This document shows positions 18,482-25,963 of a DNA stretch of 64,000 nucleotides, one piece after another. The notes under the pieces are model-generated. The model ran no database searches. It was given only the letters and a program-made list of their open reading frames with translations, and was not told the origin of the DNA. The DNA is from Paraburkholderia domus (GTDB lineage Bacteria > Pseudomonadota > Gammaproteobacteria > Burkholderiales > Burkholderiaceae). The first letter of the stretch is position 1. Each line of letters starts with the position of its first letter. Where the stretch lies: NCBI RefSeq assembly GCF_905220705.1, contig NZ_CAJNAT010000005.1, positions 124,001-188,000 of the forward strand, given 5' to 3'. Made by a program: the position numbers and the translations under genes.

Positions 18482-18772
18482 ATGGCCTCGTACAAACAGT
18501 TGACTGCCCAGCTCGAAAAGCTCCACAAGGAAGTCGCGGCGGCGCGCGAAAAAGAAATCGCGCAGGCGATCGCCGAGATCAAGCAGAAGATCGTCGAATA
18601 CGACCTGACAGCGGAAGAGCTGGGCTTTACGAGCAAACGTGCGGCGGTACGCAAAACGGCTTCGGTAGCCAAGTACCGCAACCCGAAAACCGGCGAGACG
18701 TGGAGTGGCCGCGGCCGCTCGCCTGGCTGGCTGGCGGGCAAGAATCGCGAACGCTTTCTGATCGAAGTCTGA
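18482..18772 (+). CDS. H-NS family nucleoid protein
   Basis: 96 residues from the ATG at 18482. The N-terminal half is a coiled-coil oligomerisation region (LTAQLEKLHKEVAAAREKEIAQ). The C-terminal half has the betaproteobacterial H-NS DNA-binding motif YRNPKTGETWSGRGRSPGW. Such proteins silence AT-rich acquired DNA. AT-richer fimbrial regulatory DNA lies about 5 kb downstream, but H-NS is usually encoded in many copies in these genomes, so a specific link is not implied. Confidence 0.92.
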   Translation: MASYKQLTAQLEKLHKEVAAAREKEIAQAIAEIKQKIVEYDLTAEELGFTSKRAAVRKTASVAKYRNPKTGETWSGRGRSPGWLAGKNRERFLIEV

Positions 18773-19400
18773 AGCTCTTTCGTGCATGGCGCTTGCGCTC
18801 GCAACGTGCCGGCTTTCTCCAAAGTGAAGTTGCATCGGGTTTTTCTCGCACCGCTGAGAGGGTCCCGAAAATGCTCACCTTTCGCGTGAGCTTGCAACGT
18901 GCGCTGTGGATTTCGCGAAGCGCCCCGAGCCAGGGTTCGTTGTTTCGGTGAGCCTGGTTTCATCGGATGACGCACCTTGCGGTGTGCTTGACCCTGCTGT
19001 CCCTCGCGACTGCCCCACCTTCCTTGAAACCCGCGCCAGCCTTTGCTGGCGGGCGTTCCCAGGCTATCCGAAGAATCGCGTAGTCCGTCGTCCGGTTCTC
19101 TTGCTGCCTTTTCCGCGGACGTTGCCTCGAGACTGAACTTCACGCCGCTGGTGCGTGAGCGCTCCCTGATGTGTTCACCTTTCGCCCCGATTCGAGGTTC
19201 GCAATCGCGAGTCCCGAAAACTCTCACCTTTGCGCTCGTCCACGTGCGTGCCCCGATGCGCTACGTGGTTTGCCACGCCATATACCCGGGGCAAACCCGG
19301 AGATGATTTCGCCTCATACCCCGGATCAAAACTCATCGATACATGGTCGCGAAGACCGGACAGCACAATGGGTCATCCCCTCACCCCCGACGGAAAGACC
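18773..19400. other. 628-bp structured intergenic stretch with a repeated motif
   Basis: No convincing gene. The motif GTCCCGAAAA followed by TCACCTTT occurs at 18862-18882 and 19211-19231, with a shorter TTCACCTTTCGC copy at 19175-19186. Hairpins include CGCCAGC/GCTGGCG (19034-19051) and GGTTTGCC/GGCAAACC (19267-19297). A long minus-strand frame over it has Arg/Ser-rich low-complexity content and is antisense to the H-NS gene; I reject it. Confidence 0.4.
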
Positions 19401-19925
19401 ATGAGCGTATCGACGGACAAACAACTCTTTATCGGCGAAGGCTTCGAAGGCCCGGGCGTTAACCTCGCGCACATCAACGTGCTGGTTGGTCCGCGCAACG
19501 GGCCGGCGGGGCAGGCCTTTGCCACCGCATTGGCGACGCCTTCAGCGGGCCATGCGCCGTTCGTCGTGATCGCGCGTCCCGGCGTTCCCACCAAGCCGCT
19601 CACGCTATATGTGAACAAGGCGCAGATCGTCGGCGACTTCCATGGCAACGCGACGTGGGGCGCCTCGCAGGCCGGCATCGCCAAGGCAGTGGCTGAGTCG
19701 CTGGAAAACGGCACGCTGCCGCCGGAAGCCGAAAACGATTGGGTGGTGGTGTCGGCGAATTGGGTCAACCCGGGCACCGACGATCTCGATGCGGTCTTTG
19801 AAAACAACTACCGTGCGTGTAAGAACGCGATCCTCGCAGCGATGAAGGGCCTGCCGCATCGCGAAGAAGTGTTTGCCGCCGCCCGCGACGTTTCGAATCC
19901 GTTCTACACCCCCAAACAACGTTAA
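19401..19925 (+). CDS. fae: Formaldehyde-activating enzyme homologue (Fae family)
   Basis: 174 residues; ATG at 19401 has GGAAAG just upstream. The family signature is clear: GVNLAHINVLVGPRNGPAG with the catalytic His at 24, then the PLTLYVNKAQI segment and WGASQAGIAKAVAE. Fae condenses formaldehyde with tetrahydromethanopterin in methylotrophs. Some Burkholderia (for example strain LB400) are known to have H4MPT-linked formaldehyde oxidation genes. Here the gene is followed by an aldo-keto reductase, an aldehyde dehydrogenase and an MFS transporter, which suggests a catabolic cluster releasing formaldehyde or a Fae paralogue with another aldehyde. The H4MPT pathway genes themselves are not in the window. 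Confidence 0.85.
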   Translation: MSVSTDKQLFIGEGFEGPGVNLAHINVLVGPRNGPAGQAFATALATPSAGHAPFVVIARPGVPTKPLTLYVNKAQIVGDFHGNATWGASQAGIAKAVAESLENGTLPPEAENDWVVVSANWVNPGTDDLDAVFENNYRACKNAILAAMKGLPHREEVFAAARDVSNPFYTPKQR

Positions 19926-20007
19926 TCACGCGCAACGCGGTTCGCGCGCCATGCGTGCCGCGCGACCGCCTGCGCAACTGGATGCGATCAGGAAGGAGAC
20001 AAGCACT

Positions 20008-21045
20008 ATGGAATACATTCGCCTCGGCCACTCGGGCCTGAAGGTATCGCGTTTGTGCCTCGGCACGATGAACATGGGCACGCCACAATGGAAGCCGTGG
20101 ATTTTCGACGAAGCGCAAAGCGAGCCGATCGTGCGTCACGCACTGGAAGCCGGCGTCAATTTCATCGACCTCGCCGATTTCTATTCGACCGGTGTCGGTG
20201 AAGAAGTCGTGGGTCGCATTCTCAAACGCATCGCACGCCGCGAGGAAATCGTTGTAACGACCAAGGTCGGTTACGACATGGGCGCGTATCAGAACGCCGG
20301 CGGCCATTCGCGCAAACACATCATGGATGGCATTGACGCATCGCTTACGCGCCTCGGTATGGACTACGTCGATATCTACATGCTGCATTTCTTCGACGTG
20401 AATACGCCAGTCGAAGAAACCATGGGTGCGTTGAACGATATCGTGTGCGCGGGCAAGGCTCGCTATATCGGCGTATCGACGATGTACACGTGGCAGTTTG
20501 CCAAGATCATGCAAGTATGCGAGCGCAATGGCTGGCACAAGCCGATCAATATGCAGTTGCAATTGAACCTTGCGTACCGCGAGGAAGAGCGCGAAATGAT
20601 TCCATACTGCCAGGATCAGGGCGTCGGCGTGTCGGTGTTCAGTCCGCTGGCGCGTGGTCTGCTGACCTGCGATCCGAACTCGACGCGCAACCAGACCGAT
20701 TTCTTTACTGCGCAAATGTATGGCGATACGGCGTCGCGTGAGATTGCTGCTTCGGTGGCGCGCGTGGCGGCGCGGCGCGGCGTTTCGGCTGCACAGATCG
20801 CGCAGGCGTGGGTGCTGAATCATGGCGGCGTCGCCAGCATGCTGGTTGGAGCGGATACGCCCGCGCAATTCGACAGCGCGCTCGCCGCGCTCGGCACGAA
20901 GCTCTCCGCCGACGAACTGTTCGAACTCGAACGCAATTACACACCGTGCGATCTGATCAACGACTACACCGCGGGGAAGCGAATTGCGCGCGAGTCGCGG
21001 CTCGCACAAGGCACATTTGTCGAGAACCTGGAGCAAGCGGCATGA
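20008..21045 (+). CDS. Aldo/keto reductase
   Basis: 345 residues; start ATG 20008 with AAGGAG upstream. The AKR tetrad is visible as D55, Y59, K86 and H127 (IDLADFYSTG, VTTKVGYD, YMLHFFD). The sequence is of the AKR type related to Kv-beta/YajO-like NADPH reductases of aldehydes and ketones. The stop codon overlaps the ATG of the aldehyde dehydrogenase (ATGA at 21042), so the two are translationally coupled. Substrate unknown; context suggests an aldehyde or hydroxy-ketone of a carbon-source pathway. Confidence 0.85.
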   Translation: MEYIRLGHSGLKVSRLCLGTMNMGTPQWKPWIFDEAQSEPIVRHALEAGVNFIDLADFYSTGVGEEVVGRILKRIARREEIVVTTKVGYDMGAYQNAGGHSRKHIMDGIDASLTRLGMDYVDIYMLHFFDVNTPVEETMGALNDIVCAGKARYIGVSTMYTWQFAKIMQVCERNGWHKPINMQLQLNLAYREEEREMIPYCQDQGVGVSVFSPLARGLLTCDPNSTRNQTDFFTAQMYGDTASREIAASVARVAARRGVSAAQIAQAWVLNHGGVASMLVGADTPAQFDSALAALGTKLSADELFELERNYTPCDLINDYTAGKRIARESRLAQGTFVENLEQAA

Positions 21046-22481
21046 ATGCATTCCTTCGAACCGGACACTATATCGCCGGTGAGTGGTATGAAAGCGCGAG
21101 CACTTACCCTGTTCTGAACCCCGCGACAGGCGACGTCATCGCCCAGGTCGCGAAAGGTGGCGCAGCGGAAACGACGCAAGCGATTGCTGCCGCGGAGCGG
21201 GCCCTTCCGGCATGGCGCCGGTTGACCGCAAAGGAGCGCGGCGCTCGTGTGAAGCGATGGGGCGAGTTGATGCTCGAGAACCGCGACGCGCTCGCTGAAC
21301 TGCTGACCCTCGAACAAGGCAAGCCGCTTGCCGAAGCGCGTGGCGAAGTCGGTTATGCGGCGAGCTTTTTCGAATGGTTCGCCGAAGAGGCCAAACGCAG
21401 CTACGGCGACGTGATTCCGAGTCCGAATCCGAATGCGAAGATCATCGTCACGCGCGAACCGGTCGGTGTAGTCGCGGCCATCACGCCCTGGAATTTCCCA
21501 CTCGCGATGATCACGCGCAAGGCTGGCCCCGCGCTCGCCGCAGGCTGCACGATGGTGCTCAAGCCGTCGGAAGAGACGCCGCTGAGCGCGTTCGCGCTGG
21601 CAGTCCTCGCCGAGCAGGCCGGCATTCCGCCGGGTGTCTTCAACATCGTCTCCGGCGACGCAGTGGCGATCGGCGGCGCGCTGACTGAATCGGATGTGGT
21701 GCGCAAGCTCTCGTTCACTGGATCGACGCGCGTCGGCAAATTGCTCGCGAAGCAGTCGGCGGATACGTTGAAAAAGCTGTCGTTGGAGCTTGGTGGTAAC
21801 GCACCGTTCATCGTTTTCGACGACGCCGATCTCGATGCCGCCGTGCAAGGCGCAATGGCCTCGAAATTCCGCAACACCGGACAGACCTGTGTATGCGTGA
21901 ATCGCTTCTATGTGCAGGAAGGTATCTACGACGCGTTCACGTCGGCGTTGACACAAGCCGTGCGGAAGATGCGTGTCGGCAATGCGCTGCAAGGCGAAGT
22001 CGAGCAAGGTCCGCTGATCAATCAGGCGGCGTTGAGGAAGGTCGAGGCGCACGTGGCCGATGCGTTGCAAAAAGGCGCGAAGGTGCTGACTGGCGCAAAG
22101 CCGCATGCGCTCGGCGGCACGTTCTATGAGCCGACTGTGCTGGCCAACGCTTCGAATTCGATGCTGATCGCCGAGGAAGAAACCTTCGGCCCGGTGGCGG
22201 CCTGTTTCCGCTTCAAGTCCGAAGATGAGGCCATTGCCGCCGCCAACGATACGCCGTTCGGCCTCTCCGCGTATTTCTACACGCGCGACCTCGCTCGCGC
22301 ATGGCGCGTCGCGGAAGCGTTGGAAAGCGGCATGGTTGGCATTAACGAAGGAATCCTCTCGACTGAAGTTGCACCGTTCGGCGGTGTCAAACAGTCGGGC
22401 CTCGGCCGCGAAGGCTCGAAGTATGGACTCGATGAATACACCGAACTGAAGTACATGATGATGGGCGGGCTCGGCCGCTAG
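21042..22481 (+). CDS. NAD(P)-dependent aldehyde dehydrogenase (succinate-semialdehyde dehydrogenase type)
   Basis: 479 residues. The ALDH fold has TPWNFPLAMITRK at the cofactor site, FTGSTRVGK, the general-base motif LELGGNAP and the catalytic Cys283 in GQTCVCVNRF. The closest family by motif is GabD-like (length near 480). It starts inside the stop of the aldo/keto reductase gene. In this setting it probably oxidises the aldehyde product of the cluster rather than serving GABA breakdown, but that is inference. Confidence 0.85.
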   Translation: MNAFLRTGHYIAGEWYESASTYPVLNPATGDVIAQVAKGGAAETTQAIAAAERALPAWRRLTAKERGARVKRWGELMLENRDALAELLTLEQGKPLAEARGEVGYAASFFEWFAEEAKRSYGDVIPSPNPNAKIIVTREPVGVVAAITPWNFPLAMITRKAGPALAAGCTMVLKPSEETPLSAFALAVLAEQAGIPPGVFNIVSGDAVAIGGALTESDVVRKLSFTGSTRVGKLLAKQSADTLKKLSLELGGNAPFIVFDDADLDAAVQGAMASKFRNTGQTCVCVNRFYVQEGIYDAFTSALTQAVRKMRVGNALQGEVEQGPLINQAALRKVEAHVADALQKGAKVLTGAKPHALGGTFYEPTVLANASNSMLIAEEETFGPVAACFRFKSEDEAIAAANDTPFGLSAYFYTRDLARAWRVAEALESGMVGINEGILSTEVAPFGGVKQSGLGREGSKYGLDEYTELKYMMMGGLGR

Positions 22482-22668
22482 CCCTTCGTTCCGCGTGTTC
22501 ATCCCTCGTGCTCACCTGGCGCGTCGCATGTCGAAGCATGCGGCGAACAGCGAGGCGAACGACGAGTTGAATAGCGAAGCGAATCACCAGCCTAACCTCG
22601 CGACTTGGCACGGCACCGGCATCACGCTGGCGCCGTGCCAGCCGCGTACGTACATAGAAGGAGACAGC

Positions 22669-24057
22669 GTGAGCAATCAGGATAGTCAGGCGGCCACTCT
22701 CGGCTTCGCCCCCACTTTGCCGCCCGCCACATCGGCGGCCGCGCACGGCCCCATTCCTCTCGACGACGTTCCGCTGAACGCGTTCCATGTCAAGATCGCC
22801 GGTTTGACGTTCGGCGCTCACTTTACCGAAGGATTTGCACTCGGCACGATTGGCTATGCGCTTGCATCGCTGAATCGGCAGATGCCGCTCGACGCATTCT
22901 GGATGGGCATGATCGGCAGTTCCGCGCTGATGGGCATCTTTGTCGGCAGCCTTGTTTTTGGTTGGCTGTCGGATCGGCTGGGACGGCAAAAGATCTTTCT
23001 GCTGAGCTTCCTGATCATCACCGCCGCAGCGTTTGCACAGTTCTACGTGCGATCGCCGTTGGAATTGTGTGTGTTGCGCGTGCTAATCGGCGTCGGCATG
23101 GGTGGCGATTTCGCAGTCGGCCATGCGATTCTCGCCGAATTCTCACCGCGCAAACATCGTGGCACCTTGCTCGGTTCGTTCAGCGTGGTGTGGACCGTCG
23201 GCTATGTGGTGGCCAATGTGCTCGGCATGCACTATGCCGATGCTTCGCCGGATGCATGGAGGTGGTTGCTAGCATCGGCCGGCGTACCGGCGTTGATCGT
23301 GCTGATTCTTCGCATGGGTACGCCCGAATCGCCGCGGTGGTTGTACGGCAAAGGACGCGTCGCCGAAGCCAAGGCGATCGTACTGAAGCACTTCGGTTCC
23401 AACGTGACACTCGATGGCGGCAATGATGAACACGCGGCTCATGGACATACCGGCTTTGCGCGGCTTTTCAAAAAGGACCTGATTCGCCGGACGATCTTCA
23501 ATTGCGCGTTCTTCGTGTGTCTCGTGATTCCGTACTTCGCGATTTACACATTCCTGCCGATGATCCTCAAGGCCATCCATCTGGACGACGGTTCGGGCGC
23601 GGACTTCCTGCTGAATGGTTTCCTCGTGCTTGGCGCGCTGATCGGTATCTGGCTCACGATTAAATTGTCGCGCCGCGCGTTTCTGATCGGTTCGTTCGCG
23701 GTGACGTGCTTGTCACTGGTTGCATTGAGCGTACTGCCGGAGTCTGCGACGCTGGCGATGATCGTTGCATTCGCAATCTTCACGCTGACGATGTCTGCTT
23801 TCTCGAACCTGGTCGGCGTGTTTCCGCCGGAATGTTTTCCAACCGAGGTACGCGCATGCGGTGTTGGACTTGCGATCGCGTGTAGCCGTCTTGGCTCGGC
23901 TGTCGGCACTTTCCTGCTGCCGCTCGGGATCGTCCATCTAGGTTTTCACGCGACCATGATGGTGCTTGCAGCTGTTTTGCTGATCGGCATGGTTGTCTCG
24001 ATCGCCTGGGCGCCGGAGACAAAGCACCTGACGTTGAACGAAGCGAGCGGCGCCTAG
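22669..24057 (+). CDS. MFS transporter (sugar/aromatic-acid porter type)
   Basis: 462 residues with 12 transmembrane segments. GTG at 22669 is chosen because AAGGAGA lies 6 nt upstream; a longer frame from 22495 has no binding site. The MFS loop motif appears as GWLSDRLGRQKI and the porter motifs around PESPRWLYGKGR and FPTEVRACGVGLA. It is the last gene of the Fae cluster and ends at a strong terminator, so it likely imports the cluster's substrate. Closest look-alikes are benzoate/niacin-type and YdjE-like porters. Confidence 0.85.
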   Translation: MSNQDSQAATLGFAPTLPPATSAAAHGPIPLDDVPLNAFHVKIAGLTFGAHFTEGFALGTIGYALASLNRQMPLDAFWMGMIGSSALMGIFVGSLVFGWLSDRLGRQKIFLLSFLIITAAAFAQFYVRSPLELCVLRVLIGVGMGGDFAVGHAILAEFSPRKHRGTLLGSFSVVWTVGYVVANVLGMHYADASPDAWRWLLASAGVPALIVLILRMGTPESPRWLYGKGRVAEAKAIVLKHFGSNVTLDGGNDEHAAHGHTGFARLFKKDLIRRTIFNCAFFVCLVIPYFAIYTFLPMILKAIHLDDGSGADFLLNGFLVLGALIGIWLTIKLSRRAFLIGSFAVTCLSLVALSVLPESATLAMIVAFAIFTLTMSAFSNLVGVFPPECFPTEVRACGVGLAIACSRLGSAVGTFLLPLGIVHLGFHATMMVLAAVLLIGMVVSIAWAPETKHLTLNEASGA

Positions 24058-24078
24058 CGCACCCACGCGTTTCGATAA

Positions 24079-24116
24079 AACCCGCCGCACCGGCAACGGT
24101 GCGGCGGGTTTTTTTC
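24079..24116 (+). terminator. Strong rho-independent terminator after the MFS gene
   Basis: Perfect 14-bp stem AACCCGCCGCACCG (24079-24092) with its complement at 24097-24110, a GCAA tetraloop and a run of T. It separates the Fae cluster from the fimbrial operon. Confidence 0.93.
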
Positions 24117-24158
24117 GTGCGCTGTGTCGTCTGAGATCGACCTTCCGTCTGGCATTTT

Positions 24159-24172
24159 TAAGAAAAATCCTA
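24159..24172. promoter_or_regulatory. RcsAB-box-like site upstream of the fimbrial operon
   Basis: TAAGAAAAATCCTA matches the enterobacterial RcsAB consensus TAAGAATATTCCTA at 12 of 14 positions. It lies about 270 bp before the pilin ATG, in the AT-rich leader, about 70 bp from a second dyad. Which LuxR-type regulator would bind is unknown. Confidence 0.35.
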
Positions 24173-24219
24173 TTTCCAGTTCCTGCCAAATAATCACCCG
24201 TCAGAAGTGTTTTGCGTCT

Positions 24220-24257
24220 CGTAGGGCGATTCTTAATTAAATAGGAATCGTCCTACG
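24220..24257. promoter_or_regulatory. Large inverted repeat with BvgA-like inverted heptads, upstream of the pilin gene
   Basis: Arms CGTAGGGCGATTC (24220-24232) and GAATCGTCCTACG (24245-24257) are complementary with one mismatch around a TTAATTAA-containing loop. Inside it lie heptads ATTCTTA (24229-24235) and TAGGAAT (24242-24248), inverted with 6-bp spacing. These fit the BvgA heptad pattern (T/A)TTC(C/T)TA. The 25-bp core recurs at 34097-34121. Confidence 0.5.
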
Positions 24258-24439
24258 TACTTACGTCGCGAGGAATTTTAATATTGTTTTGCGCCTGAAC
24301 GAGAGGCCAATAGTTCGAAGCAAAGACCGCCATTTTCCCGGTGTAGAACATTGGAGCGCCCAGGGGCAAATGGCGAATCTCATTGAACGTCGATTCGTCC
24401 TCGATCCAAACATTTTATTTATTCACTGGAGCAGCAAAC

Positions 24440-25006
24440 ATGAAATCAATCCTCCCCGCAATCGCGATCGCAACCGGCGGTCTGTTGGGCCTCGCATCGT
24501 TCGGCGCCAACGCGGCGGACGGCACGATTACGTTCACCGGTACGGTGTCGGACACCACGTGTTCGATCAACGGCGCGGCATCGGGCTCTCCCGCTAACCT
24601 GGCTGTCACCCTGCCGACGGTTTCGGCAGGCACGCTCGCCGCACAAGGCGCTGTTGCCGGCACGTCGAGCCCGACCGACATGACACTCGCACTGAGCGGC
24701 TGCTCGGGCACGGCCACCAAGGCGATTGCCGCCTTTGAAAACGGTCCGACCGTCGACCAGGGCACCGGTTATCTGACCAACCAGGCCGCTTCGGGCCCGG
24801 CGTCGAACGTCGAGGTGCGTCTGCTGAACGCCTCGCTGCAACCGATCAATATCACGACCGGTTTGAACAACGACATCGCAGGTCACGGTGCAACGATTAG
24901 CGGCGGCGCGGCGAACATGAAGTACTTCGCGCAGTACTACGCCACGGGCAAGGCAACGCCTGGCGCGGTGAGCACGTCGGTGCAATACACGATGCAGTAT
25001 CAGTAA
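24440..25006 (+). CDS. Major fimbrial subunit (type 1 pilin family)
   Basis: 188 residues. Signal peptide of 25 or 26 residues (cleavage near GANAADG). The mature domain has the paired cysteines C41 and C88 typical of chaperone-usher pilins, an N-terminal donor strand (DGTITFTGTVSDTT) and the conserved C-terminal beta-zipper end YTMQYQ. It is exported to the periplasm, capped by the chaperone at 25084 and polymerised through the usher at 25964. A terminator after it suggests it is made in excess over the assembly proteins. Confidence 0.9.
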   Translation: MKSILPAIAIATGGLLGLASFGANAADGTITFTGTVSDTTCSINGAASGSPANLAVTLPTVSAGTLAAQGAVAGTSSPTDMTLALSGCSGTATKAIAAFENGPTVDQGTGYLTNQAASGPASNVEVRLLNASLQPINITTGLNNDIAGHGATISGGAANMKYFAQYYATGKATPGAVSTSVQYTMQYQ

Positions 25007-25016
25007 GCGATGACCG

Positions 25017-25046
25017 AAGGCGTTCGCTTAGCTGAACGCCTTTTTT
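25017..25046 (+). terminator. Intra-operon terminator after the pilin gene
   Basis: AAGGCGTTC (25017-25025) pairs with GAACGCCTT (25034-25042) across an 8-nt loop and is followed by T's. It sits between the major pilin and chaperone genes and would lower downstream transcription, giving high pilin to usher ratio. Confidence 0.85.
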
Positions 25047-25083
25047 ACCGCCTTATTTCAAGATTACTTTTAAAGGTGCTGTG

Positions 25084-25827
25084 ATGAAGTTGCTAAAAAA
25101 AATGACGATGGGAATCGGTTTTGCATGTGCGCTGCTAGCAGGCAGCGCACATGCAAGCGTGACGATCGGCGGTACGCGAGTGGTGTATCCGCTCGAGCAA
25201 CGCGAAGTCACAGTCAAGCTGGATAACGACAGCCACAATCCGTCGCTCGTACAGGTATGGATGGACGACGGTAATGCCGATGCAAAACCCGGCGACGTCA
25301 AGGTGCCGTTCGTGATTACGCCGCCGATCTTCCGGATGGATCCGAAGAAAGCGCAGACGCTGCGCGTGATGTACAGCGGCGAAGCGCTGCCGCAGGATCG
25401 TGAATCGGTCTACTGGCTAAACGTGCTGGATATTCCGCCGAAAGCCGATGCTGCCGCTAACGTGAATTCGCTACAACTGGCCTATCGCACCCGTATCAAG
25501 GTGTTTGTGCGCCCAGCCAAGCTGCCGGGCAAGCCGGAAGAAGCGCCAGCGCAATTGAGCTGGAAGATTGCCGCGTCGCCGGATGGCAAGGGTCAGGCGG
25601 TAAGCGTATCGAATCCGACGCCGTACTACGTTTCGTTTAGCGAAGTCGATATTGAAAGCGGCGGTCACACGTTCAAGAACGAACAGGGCGGCATGGTTGC
25701 GCCGCGTGCGTCGGTGGTCTTGCCGGTAGCCAGGATGAATGGCGTGCCGGCAGGCGCCAAGGTTCACTACACCGCGATTAGCGATTACGGTGGCGCCCTT
25801 AACGGCGACGCGACACTCGGCCAATAG
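25084..25827 (+). CDS. Periplasmic fimbrial chaperone (PapD family)
   Basis: 247 residues with signal peptide ending AHAS. The two immunoglobulin-like domains carry the family signatures: YPLEQREVTVKLDN in strand B region, FVITPPIFRMDPKKAQTLRV with the conserved Arg of the subunit-binding site, VYWLNVLDIPP, and the RIKVFVRP hinge. It folds and caps fimbrial subunits in the periplasm before delivery to the usher. A GTG three bases upstream is an alternative start. Confidence 0.92.
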   Translation: MKLLKKMTMGIGFACALLAGSAHASVTIGGTRVVYPLEQREVTVKLDNDSHNPSLVQVWMDDGNADAKPGDVKVPFVITPPIFRMDPKKAQTLRVMYSGEALPQDRESVYWLNVLDIPPKADAAANVNSLQLAYRTRIKVFVRPAKLPGKPEEAPAQLSWKIAASPDGKGQAVSVSNPTPYYVSFSEVDIESGGHTFKNEQGGMVAPRASVVLPVARMNGVPAGAKVHYTAISDYGGALNGDATLGQ

Positions 25828-25963
25828 AGCGCCGCAACTGGCCGCTCGGGCGGCAGCCTCCCGCCCTATTGCTTAACCCCTTTAGAGCACATGGCGTGCG
25901 TTGCACAGGCAACGCACAAGGACGATGCACGCCTGTTGCAAGACATTGGAAGTCAGTTAAATC

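Noticed and set aside
18343..19227. Minus-strand frame of 294 codons across the H-NS gene and the gap after it
   Set aside because: Low-complexity Arg/Ser/Ala content and antisense overlap with the H-NS gene; no start signal.
19765..22502. Two long minus-strand frames
   Set aside because: Antisense to the aldo/keto reductase and aldehyde dehydrogenase genes, which carry complete active sites.
24220..24257. Inverted repeat as an invertible phase-variation switch
   Set aside because: Only one dyad with a 12-nt loop; no second distant inverted copy and no recombinase gene nearby.
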